NCBI GenBank assembly: GCA_964462985.1
Contig: CAYXAA010000012.1
Coordinates: 42,987-106,986, forward strand
Direction: 5' to 3'
Source of the DNA: CAYXAA01 sp964462985
Lineage (GTDB): Bacteria > Pseudomonadota > Alphaproteobacteria > Rhizobiales > Stappiaceae
Length of the DNA stretch: 64,000 bases
The position numbers and the translations under genes are program-made. Shown here piece by piece: positions 35,601 to 44,268 of this stretch (position 1 is its first letter; every line of letters starts with the position of its first letter). Below the pieces are notes generated by a model that had not been told where the DNA came from, did no database searches, and saw only the letters and a list, made by a program, of their open reading frames with translations.

Positions 35601-36590
35601 ATGACGATGACGACCAGTCTCATCATCGGCGGTGGCGGCATGCTGGGCCAGGGGCTCGCGAAGGCTCTCGTCGCGCGGGGAGCTCTCGCCGGCTCGGCCC
35701 TGGGCCGCATGACCCTCTACGACGTGATGTCGGCACCGGTGCCAGAGGGCGAGCTTCCGATCGACGTGAAGACGGGCGATCTCAGCGTGCCCGGCGAGGC
35801 GGAGTGCCTCATCGCCACCCGCCCGAACGTCATCTACCATCTGGCCGCCATCGTCTCGGGTGAGGCAGAACGGGACTTCGACAAGGGCTACCGGGTCAAT
35901 CTCGACGGCACCCGCCATCTGTTCGAGGCGATCCGCGCCGAGCACGACCGATCGGGCTATTGCCCGCGCGTGGTGTTCACCTCCTCGCTTGCGGTGTTCG
36001 GCACCCCCCTACCAGATGTGATCAGCGATGATTACGTCCTGACTCCGCTGTCGAGCTACGGCACCCAGAAGGCGATCGGCGAGCTGCTGCTCGCTGACTA
36101 CAGCCGCCGCGGCATCTTCGACGGCATCGGACTGCGCCTGCCGACCATCGTCATCCGCCCCGGCAGGCCGAACGCTGCAGCCTCGAGCTTCTTTTCCTCG
36201 ATCCTGCGCGAGCCGCTCGCCGGCAAGGAAGCCGTGCTGCCGGTGGGTGCAGACGTGCGCCACTGGCTTGCAAGCCCGCGCGCGGCCATTGCCAATCTGG
36301 TCCACGCCGGCGAGGTCGACACCGCCGCCATGGACGGACGGCGCAACATCACCCTGCCGGGCATCTCGGTGACCGTCGGCGAGCAGATCGAGGCGCTGCG
36401 CAAGGTCGCCGGCGACAAGGCGGTCGCTCTCATCCGCCACGAGCCAGATCCCACCATCGAGGCAATCATCTCGACATGGCCGAAGGCGTTCGACACCCGC
36501 CGCGCCCTCGACCTCGGCTTCACGGGAGACGCTTCGATCGAGGCGATCATCACCGCCTATCTCGAGGATCATGCAGGAGCCGCATCATGA
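35601..36590 (+). CDS. denD: D-erythronate dehydrogenase
   Basis: A 329-residue extended SDR (epimerase-like) with the Rossmann motif GGGGMLGQGLA near the N-terminus, SSLAVFG with the catalytic serine and YGTQK with Tyr and Lys. It oxidises D-erythronate to 3-oxo-D-erythronate (3-oxotetronate) in the DUF1537 kinase pathways. The assignment rests on family plus its place directly before ltnD, otnK, otnC and otnI. GAGGA precedes the ATG. Its stop overlaps the ltnD start by four bases. Confidence 0.86.
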   Translation: MTMTTSLIIGGGGMLGQGLAKALVARGALAGSALGRMTLYDVMSAPVPEGELPIDVKTGDLSVPGEAECLIATRPNVIYHLAAIVSGEAERDFDKGYRVNLDGTRHLFEAIRAEHDRSGYCPRVVFTSSLAVFGTPLPDVISDDYVLTPLSSYGTQKAIGELLLADYSRRGIFDGIGLRLPTIVIRPGRPNAAASSFFSSILREPLAGKEAVLPVGADVRHWLASPRAAIANLVHAGEVDTAAMDGRRNITLPGISVTVGEQIEALRKVAGDKAVALIRHEPDPTIEAIISTWPKAFDTRRALDLGFTGDASIEAIITAYLEDHAGAAS

Positions 36591-37540
36591 CCACTCGATC
36601 AGGTCCTATCGTTCTCATCGGGCTCGGCGCCATGGGCCTTGGCATGGCGGGCTCCCTGCTGCGGGCCGGCCTTCCGGTCGTCGGCGTCGACCGGGAGCCT
36701 GCTGCCATGGCCGCCTTCGAGTCGCAAGGCGGGCGGATCGCGGCGGATCGCTCCGCGCGAGACGCGGCGGTGAAGCAGGCGGCGGCCGTCGTGCTCGTCG
36801 TCGTCAACGTCGCCCAGACGGAGGAGGTGCTGTTCGGCGAGGACGGGATTGCAGGGATCCTGCGCCCCGGCACGGTCGTCATCTCCTGCGCCACCTTCGC
36901 CCCCGAGCACGCGGTCCGCTTCGAGGCAAGGCTGGCGGAGAGCGGTGTGCTCTATCTCGATGCGCCGATCTCCGGGGGAGCCGCGCGCGCCGCCGAGGGA
37001 CGGCTGTCGATCATGGCCTCGGGCCGACCGGAGGCCTTTGCCGCCGCGGGTCCCGCGCTCAACGCCATGGCCGAAACTGTGTTCGAGCTCGGCGACCGCG
37101 CCGGCCCGGGCTCGGCGATGAAGGTGGTCAACCAGCTTCTTGCCGGCGTCCATATCGCGGCCACCGCCGAGGCCCTGACCTTCGGCATCGGTCAGGGCAT
37201 CGAGGCGGGGCGTATGCTGGACGTGATCTCCCGCTGCGCCGGCACGTCCTGGATGTTCGAGAACCGCGGCCCATTCATCGCCGCCGGCGATTATCGCTCC
37301 CATTCGGCCGTCGACATCTTTGTCAAGGATCTCGGCATCGTCACCGAGGCCGCGAGGGCGGGCGGCCTCTCCGTGCCGTTGGCCGAGACGGCGCTCGCCC
37401 GCTTCCGCGCTGCCCATGACGCCGGGCTCGGACGGGAGGGCGACGTTGCGGTCGCCAAGATCTATGCTCGCGAAGGCAGCATCGCCCTGCCGGGCGTTGC
37501 GACTCCGTCGGATGAGGGGTCACTGGCCGAAAGGACGTGA
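36587..37540 (+). CDS. ltnD: L-threonate dehydrogenase
   Basis: A 317-residue 3-hydroxyisobutyrate-dehydrogenase-family enzyme. GLGAMGLGMAGSLLRAG is the NAD-binding block, DAPISGGAARAAEGRLS the substrate-binding segment, and KVVNQLLAG holds the catalytic lysine with its asparagine. In this gene order it should oxidise L-threonate to 2-oxotetronate, which OtnI then isomerises. The start codon overlaps the denD stop. The last ~25 residues extend past the core domain without a recognisable function. Confidence 0.86.
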   Translation: MTTRSGPIVLIGLGAMGLGMAGSLLRAGLPVVGVDREPAAMAAFESQGGRIAADRSARDAAVKQAAAVVLVVVNVAQTEEVLFGEDGIAGILRPGTVVISCATFAPEHAVRFEARLAESGVLYLDAPISGGAARAAEGRLSIMASGRPEAFAAAGPALNAMAETVFELGDRAGPGSAMKVVNQLLAGVHIAATAEALTFGIGQGIEAGRMLDVISRCAGTSWMFENRGPFIAAGDYRSHSAVDIFVKDLGIVTEAARAGGLSVPLAETALARFRAAHDAGLGREGDVAVAKIYAREGSIALPGVATPSDEGSLAERT

Positions 37541-37542
37541 GC

Positions 37543-38811
37543 ATGCTTCTCGGGTGCATCGGCGACGATTTCACCGGCTCCTCCGATCTCGCCAACACGC
37601 TCGTCAAGGGCGGCATGGCAGTCACGCAGTACTGCGGCATTCCGCAAGCCCCCGCTGCCCCTGGTGTCGAGGCCGGCGTCGTCGCGCTGAAGACCCGCAG
37701 CGTCCCCGCTGCCGAGGCGGTCGAGCAGTCGCTGGCTGCGCTCGACTGGCTGCTGGCCCAAGGTTGCCGGCAGATCTTCTTCAAGTACTGCTCGACGTTC
37801 GACTCCACGCCCAAGGGCAATATCGGCCCGGTCATCGATGCCCTGATGGAGCGGCTCGGGGCGCAAACCGCCATCGTCTGTCCGGCCTTTCCGGGAACCG
37901 GGCGCACGCTCTACCAGGGTCATCTATTTGTCGGTGACCGGCTGCTCAGCGAGTCCGGGATGCAGGACCATCCGCTGACGCCGATGACCGATCCCGACAT
38001 CCGCCGCTGGCTTTCGCTGCAGACAGCGCGCAAGGTCGGCCATCTCCCACATGCGATCGTTGCACAGGGCACAGCAGCGATTGCTGAGGGCCTCGCGCGG
38101 GAATGCGCGGCCGGGGCCGGGCCGGTGGTGATCGATGCGATTTCCGACGCGGATCTCCATGCCATCGGAGCGGCTGCCGCCGGGCTGGCGCTTGTCACCG
38201 GCGGCTCCGGGGTCGCTCTCGGCTTGCCGGAGAATTTTCGCCGTGCCGGCCTGCTGTCGGGGACGAACGACGGCTTCCAAGGGGTCGCAGGTCCGGGTGT
38301 CGTGCTGTCGGGCTCATGCTCGCGCGCGACGCGCGCACAGGTGGCGCGCTACCGGGCGGGCCATCCCGCGCGGGAGATAACCGCCGACGCAGTGATGTCC
38401 GGCGAGACCACCGCTGCGAGCCTGCGCGACTTCGTGCTAGCTAACCTCGACGCTGCCCCCATCATCTTTTCCTCTGCGGATCCGGAGGAGGTCAGACGGG
38501 CCCAGGTAGCTCACGGGACGGAGCGGCTCGCCACTGCCATCGAGACTTTGTTTGCCGAGCTTGCCGGCGAACTTGCACGCTCCGGCATCCGCCGCATCGT
38601 CTCGGCCGGCGGCGAGACGTCGGGCGCGGTGGTGCGCGGGCTGGGCTGCGAGGCGCTGCGCATCGGTCCGGAGATCGATCCGGGCGTGCCGGCCTTGCGG
38701 GTCGAGGGCGCCGCGCTGGCGCTGGCGCTGAAATCCGGCAATTTCGGCGGCGAGGATTTCTTCGAGCGGGCACTTGCGGTTCTTGCCGGCAGCGAAGGAG
38801 GCAGGGTGTGA
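37543..38811 (+). CDS. otnK: 3-oxotetronate kinase (DUF1537 four-carbon acid sugar kinase)
   Basis: Phosphorylates 3-oxotetronate with ATP to 3-oxotetronate 4-phosphate. The 422-residue protein has the two-domain DUF1537 layout: an N-terminal sugar-binding domain starting IGDDFTGSSDLAN, and a C-terminal nucleotide-binding domain with VVLSGSCSRATRAQ and VSAGGETSGAVV. I use the ATG at 37543, seven bases after GAAAGGA. A GTG at 37537 overlaps the ltnD stop and lacks space for a ribosome site. It is the shared step for both the erythronate and threonate branches. Confidence 0.9.
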   Translation: MLLGCIGDDFTGSSDLANTLVKGGMAVTQYCGIPQAPAAPGVEAGVVALKTRSVPAAEAVEQSLAALDWLLAQGCRQIFFKYCSTFDSTPKGNIGPVIDALMERLGAQTAIVCPAFPGTGRTLYQGHLFVGDRLLSESGMQDHPLTPMTDPDIRRWLSLQTARKVGHLPHAIVAQGTAAIAEGLARECAAGAGPVVIDAISDADLHAIGAAAAGLALVTGGSGVALGLPENFRRAGLLSGTNDGFQGVAGPGVVLSGSCSRATRAQVARYRAGHPAREITADAVMSGETTAASLRDFVLANLDAAPIIFSSADPEEVRRAQVAHGTERLATAIETLFAELAGELARSGIRRIVSAGGETSGAVVRGLGCEALRIGPEIDPGVPALRVEGAALALALKSGNFGGEDFFERALAVLAGSEGGRV

Positions 38812-39461
38812 GCGAAGCGACACGGCTGCGCGAGCTGCTTTGCACGCTCGCCCGCTCGCTGTTCGACCGCGGCCTGACGGGCGGTGCATCGGGCAACATC
38901 TCCTTGCGCCTGCCGGACGGCGGGCTGCTGGTCACGCCGACCGGCACTTCGCTCGGCCGGCTCGACCCCGACCGCCTGTCCCGCTTCGATGCGGCGGGCC
39001 GGCATGTCGACGGCGATCCGCCGACCAAGGAAATGCCGCTGCATTCGGCCTTCTACGAGACGCGGGGGGCGAAGGCAGGTGCCATCGTCCATCTGCATTC
39101 GACCCATTCGGTGGCACTCTCAATGCTGCCTGAGATCGACCCGGATAACGTGCTGCCGCCGCTCACGCCCTATTCGATCATGCGGCTCGGCAAGGTGAAA
39201 CTGCTGCCCTTCTTCCGTCCAGGTGACGCGGCCATGGGCGAGGCGATCCGCGGACTTGCCGGCCGCCGCAGCGCGGTGCTGCTGGCCAATCACGGTCCGG
39301 TGGTGGCGGCCAAGGACCTCGAGGCAGCGGTTTATGCCATGGAGGAGCTGGAGGAGACCGCCCGTCTCGCCCTGCTGCTGCGCGGAATGAACCCGCGCCT
39401 GCTGAGCGAGAGCGAGATCCGCTCGGTCGTCGATCATTTCGGCGTGGAAGAATGGGACTGA
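38808..39461 (+). CDS. otnC: 3-oxotetronate 4-phosphate decarboxylase (class II aldolase family)
   Basis: Decarboxylates 3-oxotetronate 4-phosphate to dihydroxyacetone phosphate. The 217-residue protein is of the AraD/FucA class II aldolase fold: GGASGNISLR near residue 25, the acid/base Glu in PTKEMPLHSAFYETR, the zinc histidines in HLHSTHS, and NHGPVVAAKD with the third histidine. It starts with GTG, which overlaps the otnK stop and follows GGAGG. It completes the route into glycolysis. Confidence 0.9.
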   Translation: MSEATRLRELLCTLARSLFDRGLTGGASGNISLRLPDGGLLVTPTGTSLGRLDPDRLSRFDAAGRHVDGDPPTKEMPLHSAFYETRGAKAGAIVHLHSTHSVALSMLPEIDPDNVLPPLTPYSIMRLGKVKLLPFFRPGDAAMGEAIRGLAGRRSAVLLANHGPVVAAKDLEAAVYAMEELEETARLALLLRGMNPRLLSESEIRSVVDHFGVEEWD

Positions 39462-40261
39462 CAGGCGCGATGACCACGAAGACGACTCTGCCGCTTTCGG
39501 CCAATCTTGGTTTCCTGTGGACCGACCGTCCGCTGCCGGAGGCGGTGCGTGCGGCCGCCGTCGCAGGGTTCGATGCGGTCGAGCTGCACTGGCCCTACGA
39601 GGTGCCGGCGGCCGAGCTTGCCACCGCCCTGAAGGAAACCGGTCTGCCGGTGCTCGGACTCAACACAGTGCGCGGCGACGTGACGAAGGGGGAGTTCGGG
39701 CTGGCGGCCCTCCCCGGTCGAGAGGATGAGGCGCTTGCCGTCTTCACCCAGGCGCTCACCTATGCCCGGGCGATCGGCGCCGCCAATATTCACGTCATGG
39801 CCGGCACGGCGGAGGGAGAGGCGGCGCGACGCACCTATGTCGCCAACCTGCGCCGGTTTCGCGACCTTGCGGCACCCTACGGTGTGACACTGCTGCTGGA
39901 GCCGATCAACACGCGCGACGTTCCGGGCTATTTCCTGACCGATTGCGAGACCGCCGTCGGCATCATCGCCGATTGCGGCGGCACCGGCATCCGCATCATG
40001 TACGACTGCTATCACATGCAGATCATGCGCGGCGACCTGCTGCGCCAGGCCGAGCGGTGGCTGGAGCTGATCGGGCACGTTCAGTTCGCCGCCGTGCCCG
40101 ACCGCGGCGAGCCGGACCACGGCGAAGTCGATTACGGCTGGCTGCTGCCGGCACTGCGTGCGGCCGGCTATAAGGGTCATTTCGGTGCAGAGTACCGGCC
40201 GCGTGCGGCAACCGACGAGGGTCTCGGCTGGATGTCTGCCTTCCGGACCGGCTCAAGCTGA
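39452..40261 (+). CDS. otnI: 2-oxotetronate isomerase (hydroxypyruvate isomerase-like TIM barrel)
   Basis: A 269-residue sugar-phosphate-isomerase-type barrel. Metal-binding acids and histidines are in LLLEPINTRDVPGYF, YDCYHMQIM, HVQFAAVPDRGEPDHGEVDY and FGAEYRPR, the last two being the Hyi/OtnI signatures. It should convert 2-oxotetronate from L-threonate oxidation to 3-oxotetronate. The ATG at 39452 overlaps the otnC stop by ten bases; an ATG at 39470 is an alternative. Classical hydroxypyruvate isomerase activity cannot be excluded, but the neighbours favour OtnI. Confidence 0.86.
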   Translation: MGLTGAMTTKTTLPLSANLGFLWTDRPLPEAVRAAAVAGFDAVELHWPYEVPAAELATALKETGLPVLGLNTVRGDVTKGEFGLAALPGREDEALAVFTQALTYARAIGAANIHVMAGTAEGEAARRTYVANLRRFRDLAAPYGVTLLLEPINTRDVPGYFLTDCETAVGIIADCGGTGIRIMYDCYHMQIMRGDLLRQAERWLELIGHVQFAAVPDRGEPDHGEVDYGWLLPALRAAGYKGHFGAEYRPRAATDEGLGWMSAFRTGSS

Positions 40262-40357
40262 CCGGAGCACAGCCTCGATGGTTTCGAAATGCCATCGCGC
40301 GAATGGGACCACGCCAAGTCGACCCTGATTTGATCGCGCAGGTCAGCGCCGCCCCGA

Positions 40358-41467
40358 TCACCCGATCCGGGTGGCGGCGAGCCGCTCCTCGTCAAGGGTG
40401 AGGCCGAAACCGGGAACATCGGACAGCACCAGCATGCCGCTCGCATCTGCGGCGAACGGTTCGGCCAGCATGAAGTCGCGCGCGGCCAGCGGCCATTCCG
40501 GCGGATCGAACGGGTATTCCAGGAACGGCGCGTCGGTAACGCCAGCGGCCAGATGCGCATTGGCGACGACGCCGAGGCCGTTGGTCCAGGTATGCGGCGT
40601 AAACGCGATCCCGTGCTCGGCTGCCATCACCGCGACCCGGCGCAGCCCGGTGATTCCGCCGACCAGAGCGGCATCGGGCTGGAGCACGTCGAGAGCACCC
40701 TCGCAGATGAGGTCCCGGAACTCTGCGAGCGAACGGGTCATCTCGCCGCCGGCGATGCGGATTTCGACCGCTTCGCGCAAGGCGCGCATGCCGGCCCGGT
40801 CGGCGCGGTGCAGCGGCTCCTCCATCCAGAAGACGTCAAGGCGCTCGAGCTCTCGCGCCACGGCAAGCGCATCCTTGAGCTGCCACGGAGCAGCCGTGTC
40901 CCAGGGCATGCGCCAACCCTGATTGCAGTCGACCATCAGCGTCAGCCGGTCGCCGACCCGGGCGCGAACCGCCTCCAGCGCGCGAATGTCGTCGCGCCAA
41001 TCGCCGCGATGAAAGCGGACCTTCATCGCCGCAAAGCCCTGGTCAAGGTAACGCTCGGCGGCGTCGGCCATCTCCTCCGGCGCCCGCAGCGTGCCGGAGG
41101 ACGCATACGCGCGCACCCGGTCGGACAGGCCGCCGACGAGCTTCCAGACCGGCAGCCCGGCAATCTTGCCGGCGAGGTCCCACAGCGCGAGGTCGATCGG
41201 CCAGGGCCGGCCGTAGTGGAAGTCGAGATTGGAGAGCACGCGGTGATGCCGCTCGATCCGCAGCGGATCCTCGCCGACGAACAGCGCCTCGTGGCCGGAA
41301 AAGCCGAGGCAGAGGTCGCCCGAGCCGATGCCCTCCACGCCTTCGTCCGTCTTGATGCGCACGATCGTCGCATCGAAATGGGTCCGCGGCCTGGTGTCCC
41401 AGCTCGCGCGGAACGGCGGATCGAGCGGCAGGCGGTGATGCGTGATTTCAATGGCGGTGATCTTCAC
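40358..41467 (-). CDS. Mandelate racemase/muconate lactonizing-type enolase-superfamily enzyme
   Basis: A 369-residue enolase-superfamily protein acting on a carboxylate sugar. Metal ligands are Asp180 (VDCNQGW), Glu216 (WMEEP) and Glu242 (AGGEM). The His292-Asp265 dyad (TPHTW, LQPDAALVGG) is that of the mandelate racemase subgroup. The second base is Lys149 in a K-x-R context (MKVRFH). Such enzymes dehydrate or racemise acid sugars or open lactones. The N-terminus VKITAIEITHH argues for the GTG at 41467. An earlier GTG at 41518 overlaps the stop of the alcohol dehydrogenase gene, so the pair is co-transcribed. Substrate unknown. Confidence 0.86.
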   Translation of the reverse strand: MKITAIEITHHRLPLDPPFRASWDTRPRTHFDATIVRIKTDEGVEGIGSGDLCLGFSGHEALFVGEDPLRIERHHRVLSNLDFHYGRPWPIDLALWDLAGKIAGLPVWKLVGGLSDRVRAYASSGTLRAPEEMADAAERYLDQGFAAMKVRFHRGDWRDDIRALEAVRARVGDRLTLMVDCNQGWRMPWDTAAPWQLKDALAVARELERLDVFWMEEPLHRADRAGMRALREAVEIRIAGGEMTRSLAEFRDLICEGALDVLQPDAALVGGITGLRRVAVMAAEHGIAFTPHTWTNGLGVVANAHLAAGVTDAPFLEYPFDPPEWPLAARDFMLAEPFAADASGMLVLSDVPGFGLTLDEERLAATRIG

Positions 41468-41514
41468 GGGGGATGGTCCGAGTGTTGAGGGATGACGGCT
41501 GAGAGTGTGCGCCC

Positions 41515-42657
41515 TCACCGCAGCGCGAGCACCCGCTCGGCCAGCATGATCAGATCCGCGTCGGTTACGGGACGACGGCTGGCGTTGCGCATGGCAGCGT
41601 TCTCCGGGCGCGCCATCTGGGCGGCGAGGCGCTGCGGCGTCAGCCCGAGATCATCACCAAGCCGGACGTCGATGCCGAGACGCTTGACGAAAGCCGAGAA
41701 GGCCATTGGCAACTCGCCGAGGGAGCAGCCGAGGGCGCGCGCCGGCTCGCGATAGACCTTCTCCTCACCCTCCATCGACCAGGCGAGCGTCGCGGCCATC
41801 GCGATTGCCACGGCGCGGCCGTGGTGAATCGGTACGAGGCTGCCGAGCGCATGGGCGATGTTGTGAGCGAGCCCCGTGCCGGCGTTGTCGATGCCGATGC
41901 CGGCGTAGGTCGCGGCAAGCAGCATACCGGCACGCGCATCGAGGTCATCGGGCGATTCGACCGCCACCGGCAGGTGCTCGCCGCAAAGCCGGATGGCGTC
42001 CAGGCAGACGCGGTTGTTGGCCTCGAAGGCGTTGACATTGGTTGCCGCCTCCATGGCATGGACCAGCGCGTCGATGCCGCAGGCAGCCGTGATGAGCGGC
42101 GGCAGGTCCAGCGTAAGCTCGGGATCGAGCACGACGGCATCGGGCTTCAGGGCGCCGGACCAGTACCAGTATTTGGCGCCGTCGTCGGCCGAAAGGATCG
42201 AGACCGCAGTCGCCTCCGACCCGGTGCCGGCGGTGGTCGGAATGCAGATCAGCGGCAGGCGGGCGACCGGCAGCGGCTTGGCGGCAAGCCGATAGTCGGT
42301 GACATCGTCCCTTGCGCCGACCAGCGCAGCGATCAGCTTGCCGGCATCGAGCGCCGAGCCGCCGCCGAGGCAAACAACGACCTCGACCGACTTGTCGCGG
42401 GCAAAATGCACGGCGGCCCGAACCTGCGCCTCCTTCGGGTCGCTCCTGATATCTTCGAAGGCAACCACGCGGTGACCGGCGTCCTTCAGCACGCCGTCGA
42501 GACGAGCGGTTATACCGAAACGGGCAAGCCCTGGATCGGCCACGAGCAGGACACTCGCCTCGCCGAGCGTGAGGTCTGCCACCAGCCGTCCGAGATCCTG
42601 GACCCGCCCGGGTCCGCACAGGATCTTCGGCACGGCATTGAGCGCAAAGTTGAACAT
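41515..42657 (-). CDS. Iron-containing alcohol dehydrogenase
   Basis: A 380-residue group III alcohol dehydrogenase. GGGSALDAGKLIA binds NAD(P), PTTAGTGSEAT is the conserved central block, and the metal site is built from DALVHAMEA, the histidine of NIAHALGS and that of HHGRAVA. It probably interconverts a sugar-derived aldehyde and alcohol. I start at the ATG at 42657, giving MFNFALNAVPKILCGPG like its relatives. It is upstream of the enolase-superfamily gene in the same direction and convergent to the otn operon, so it belongs to the sugar-acid island. Confidence 0.87.
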   Translation of the reverse strand: MFNFALNAVPKILCGPGRVQDLGRLVADLTLGEASVLLVADPGLARFGITARLDGVLKDAGHRVVAFEDIRSDPKEAQVRAAVHFARDKSVEVVVCLGGGSALDAGKLIAALVGARDDVTDYRLAAKPLPVARLPLICIPTTAGTGSEATAVSILSADDGAKYWYWSGALKPDAVVLDPELTLDLPPLITAACGIDALVHAMEAATNVNAFEANNRVCLDAIRLCGEHLPVAVESPDDLDARAGMLLAATYAGIGIDNAGTGLAHNIAHALGSLVPIHHGRAVAIAMAATLAWSMEGEEKVYREPARALGCSLGELPMAFSAFVKRLGIDVRLGDDLGLTPQRLAAQMARPENAAMRNASRRPVTDADLIMLAERVLALR

Positions 42658-42904
42658 CGGCCACCCCGCCGGCGCCCGGCGCCGCTGCAGCAACCGGGAG
42701 CGTTGCTACCGAAGGCGAATGCTAAGGCGAGCGGTGCCCGCAGCCGAAATGCAAAAACGAGATCGGGCCATGCGATAAAGTGGCGGGACGGGCAGCAAAA
42801 GGGCGGAGTGACCGGACGCAGGATGCCCGATGGCGTCGGCCAACGGTGGGAGCCCTCAGCGCGACACGCTCGATCGAGAGCAGGCCGGCTGCCATTGCGA
42901 CACC

Positions 42905-44218
42905 CTAGGCCCGGGTGACGCGCTCCTGGGAAGCCGGATAGCGGCCGCGGGTGTCGACGATCAGGCGTGCCCTCTCGCCGATCATTGCGTAATCGAACGC
43001 GTCGTGGTCCGTCGCGATCACGACGGCATCCTGCGCGGCAATCGTCGCGGCGTCGGCCGTGACCGAACGCAGCGACAGCGTAGTGCCATGGCCGGGCACG
43101 AGTTCGGACACGAAGGGGTCGGCATAAGCTGCGTCCGCGCCGCGGGCGACGATGCGCTCGAGCACATGGACCGAAGGCGACTCGCGCCGGTCGTCGATGT
43201 TCTTCTTGAAGGACACACCGAGAACGAGGACCTTTGCCCCCTTCAGTGCCTTGCCGCGGTCGTTGAGAGCCGCCGTGAGCTTCTCCACGACATAGTCGGG
43301 CATGGCGCGGTTGACCTCCCCGGCAAGCTCGATGAAGCGGGTGTGGACGCCGTATTCCCGTGCCTTCCAGGTGAGGTAGAACGGGTCGACCGGGATGCAG
43401 TGGCCGCCGACGCCGGGGCCGGGATAGAAGGCGGTGAAGCCGAACGGCTTGGTGGCGGCGGCCTTGACGACCTCGAAGATGTCGATGCCCATGCGGTCGG
43501 CAACCATCTTCATCTCGTTGACGAGGCCGATGTTGACCGAGCGGTGGATATTCTCCAGCAGCTTGGTCATCTCTGCAACCCGGGTCGAGCTGACCGGCAC
43601 CAGCGTGTCAACCGCAGGCCCGTACAGCGCCTCCGCAGCGGCCAGGCAGGCCGGCGTGTGGCCGCTCACCACCTTGGGAATCGAGCGGATATCGAAGCGG
43701 GCGTTGCCCGGGTCCTCGCGCTCGGGCGAATAGACCAGGAAAAAGTCCTCTCCGACGGTAAGCCCGCTCTCGGCAAGCACCGGCAGCAGGTCGCCATCGG
43801 TGGTGCCCGGATAGGTCGTGCTTTCCAGCGAGACGACATGGCCGGGCCTGAGATGCGGCCTTATCCTGTGCGCGGCGTCGAGGATGAAGCTGAGATCCGG
43901 ATTCTGATACTTGCCGAGCGGCGTCGGCACGCACAGGATCAGGGCATCGCATTCGGCCGCAAGTGCGTAGTTGTCGGTTGCCTGGAAGGGGCTCGCAAAC
44001 CGGACCTCGACCGCCTGGTTGGCGAGGTACTTGGTGAAGCCGTTCTTCGCGTTCAGCGCATCGATCTTCGTGCGGTCGACGTCGAAGCCGGTGACGGCGA
44101 AGCCGACGGTGCTGAAACGCTCGGCAAGCGGCAGCCCGACATAGCCGAGGCCGACGATGCCGATGCGGGCCGTGCGGGCGGCGAGGCGTTCGGTCAACCG
44201 ATCCAGACTATGCGACAC
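42905..44218 (-). CDS. UDP-sugar 6-dehydrogenase (WbpA/VipA type)
   Basis: A 437-residue nucleotide-sugar dehydrogenase that oxidises C6 of a UDP-sugar to a uronate in two NAD-dependent steps. GLGYVG (23-28) binds NAD, the catalytic Cys274 sits in GVGGHCIPVDP, and KPFGF holds the nearby lysine. The pattern is that of UDP-GlcNAc or UDP-ManNAc dehydrogenases rather than Ugd. A GTG at 44218 follows AGGG at six bases and is the likely start. It is the last gene of a leftward sugar-nucleotide operon. Expected product: an N-acetylhexosaminuronate donor for the capsule. Confidence 0.87.
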   Translation of the reverse strand: MSHSLDRLTERLAARTARIGIVGLGYVGLPLAERFSTVGFAVTGFDVDRTKIDALNAKNGFTKYLANQAVEVRFASPFQATDNYALAAECDALILCVPTPLGKYQNPDLSFILDAAHRIRPHLRPGHVVSLESTTYPGTTDGDLLPVLAESGLTVGEDFFLVYSPEREDPGNARFDIRSIPKVVSGHTPACLAAAEALYGPAVDTLVPVSSTRVAEMTKLLENIHRSVNIGLVNEMKMVADRMGIDIFEVVKAAATKPFGFTAFYPGPGVGGHCIPVDPFYLTWKAREYGVHTRFIELAGEVNRAMPDYVVEKLTAALNDRGKALKGAKVLVLGVSFKKNIDDRRESPSVHVLERIVARGADAAYADPFVSELVPGHGTTLSLRSVTADAATIAAQDAVVIATDHDAFDYAMIGERARLIVDTRGRYPASQERVTRA

Positions 44219-44268
44219 CAAGATCCCTATCCTGCGACCGTCTGCGCTTATTCGCCCTGCCGGGGGCC

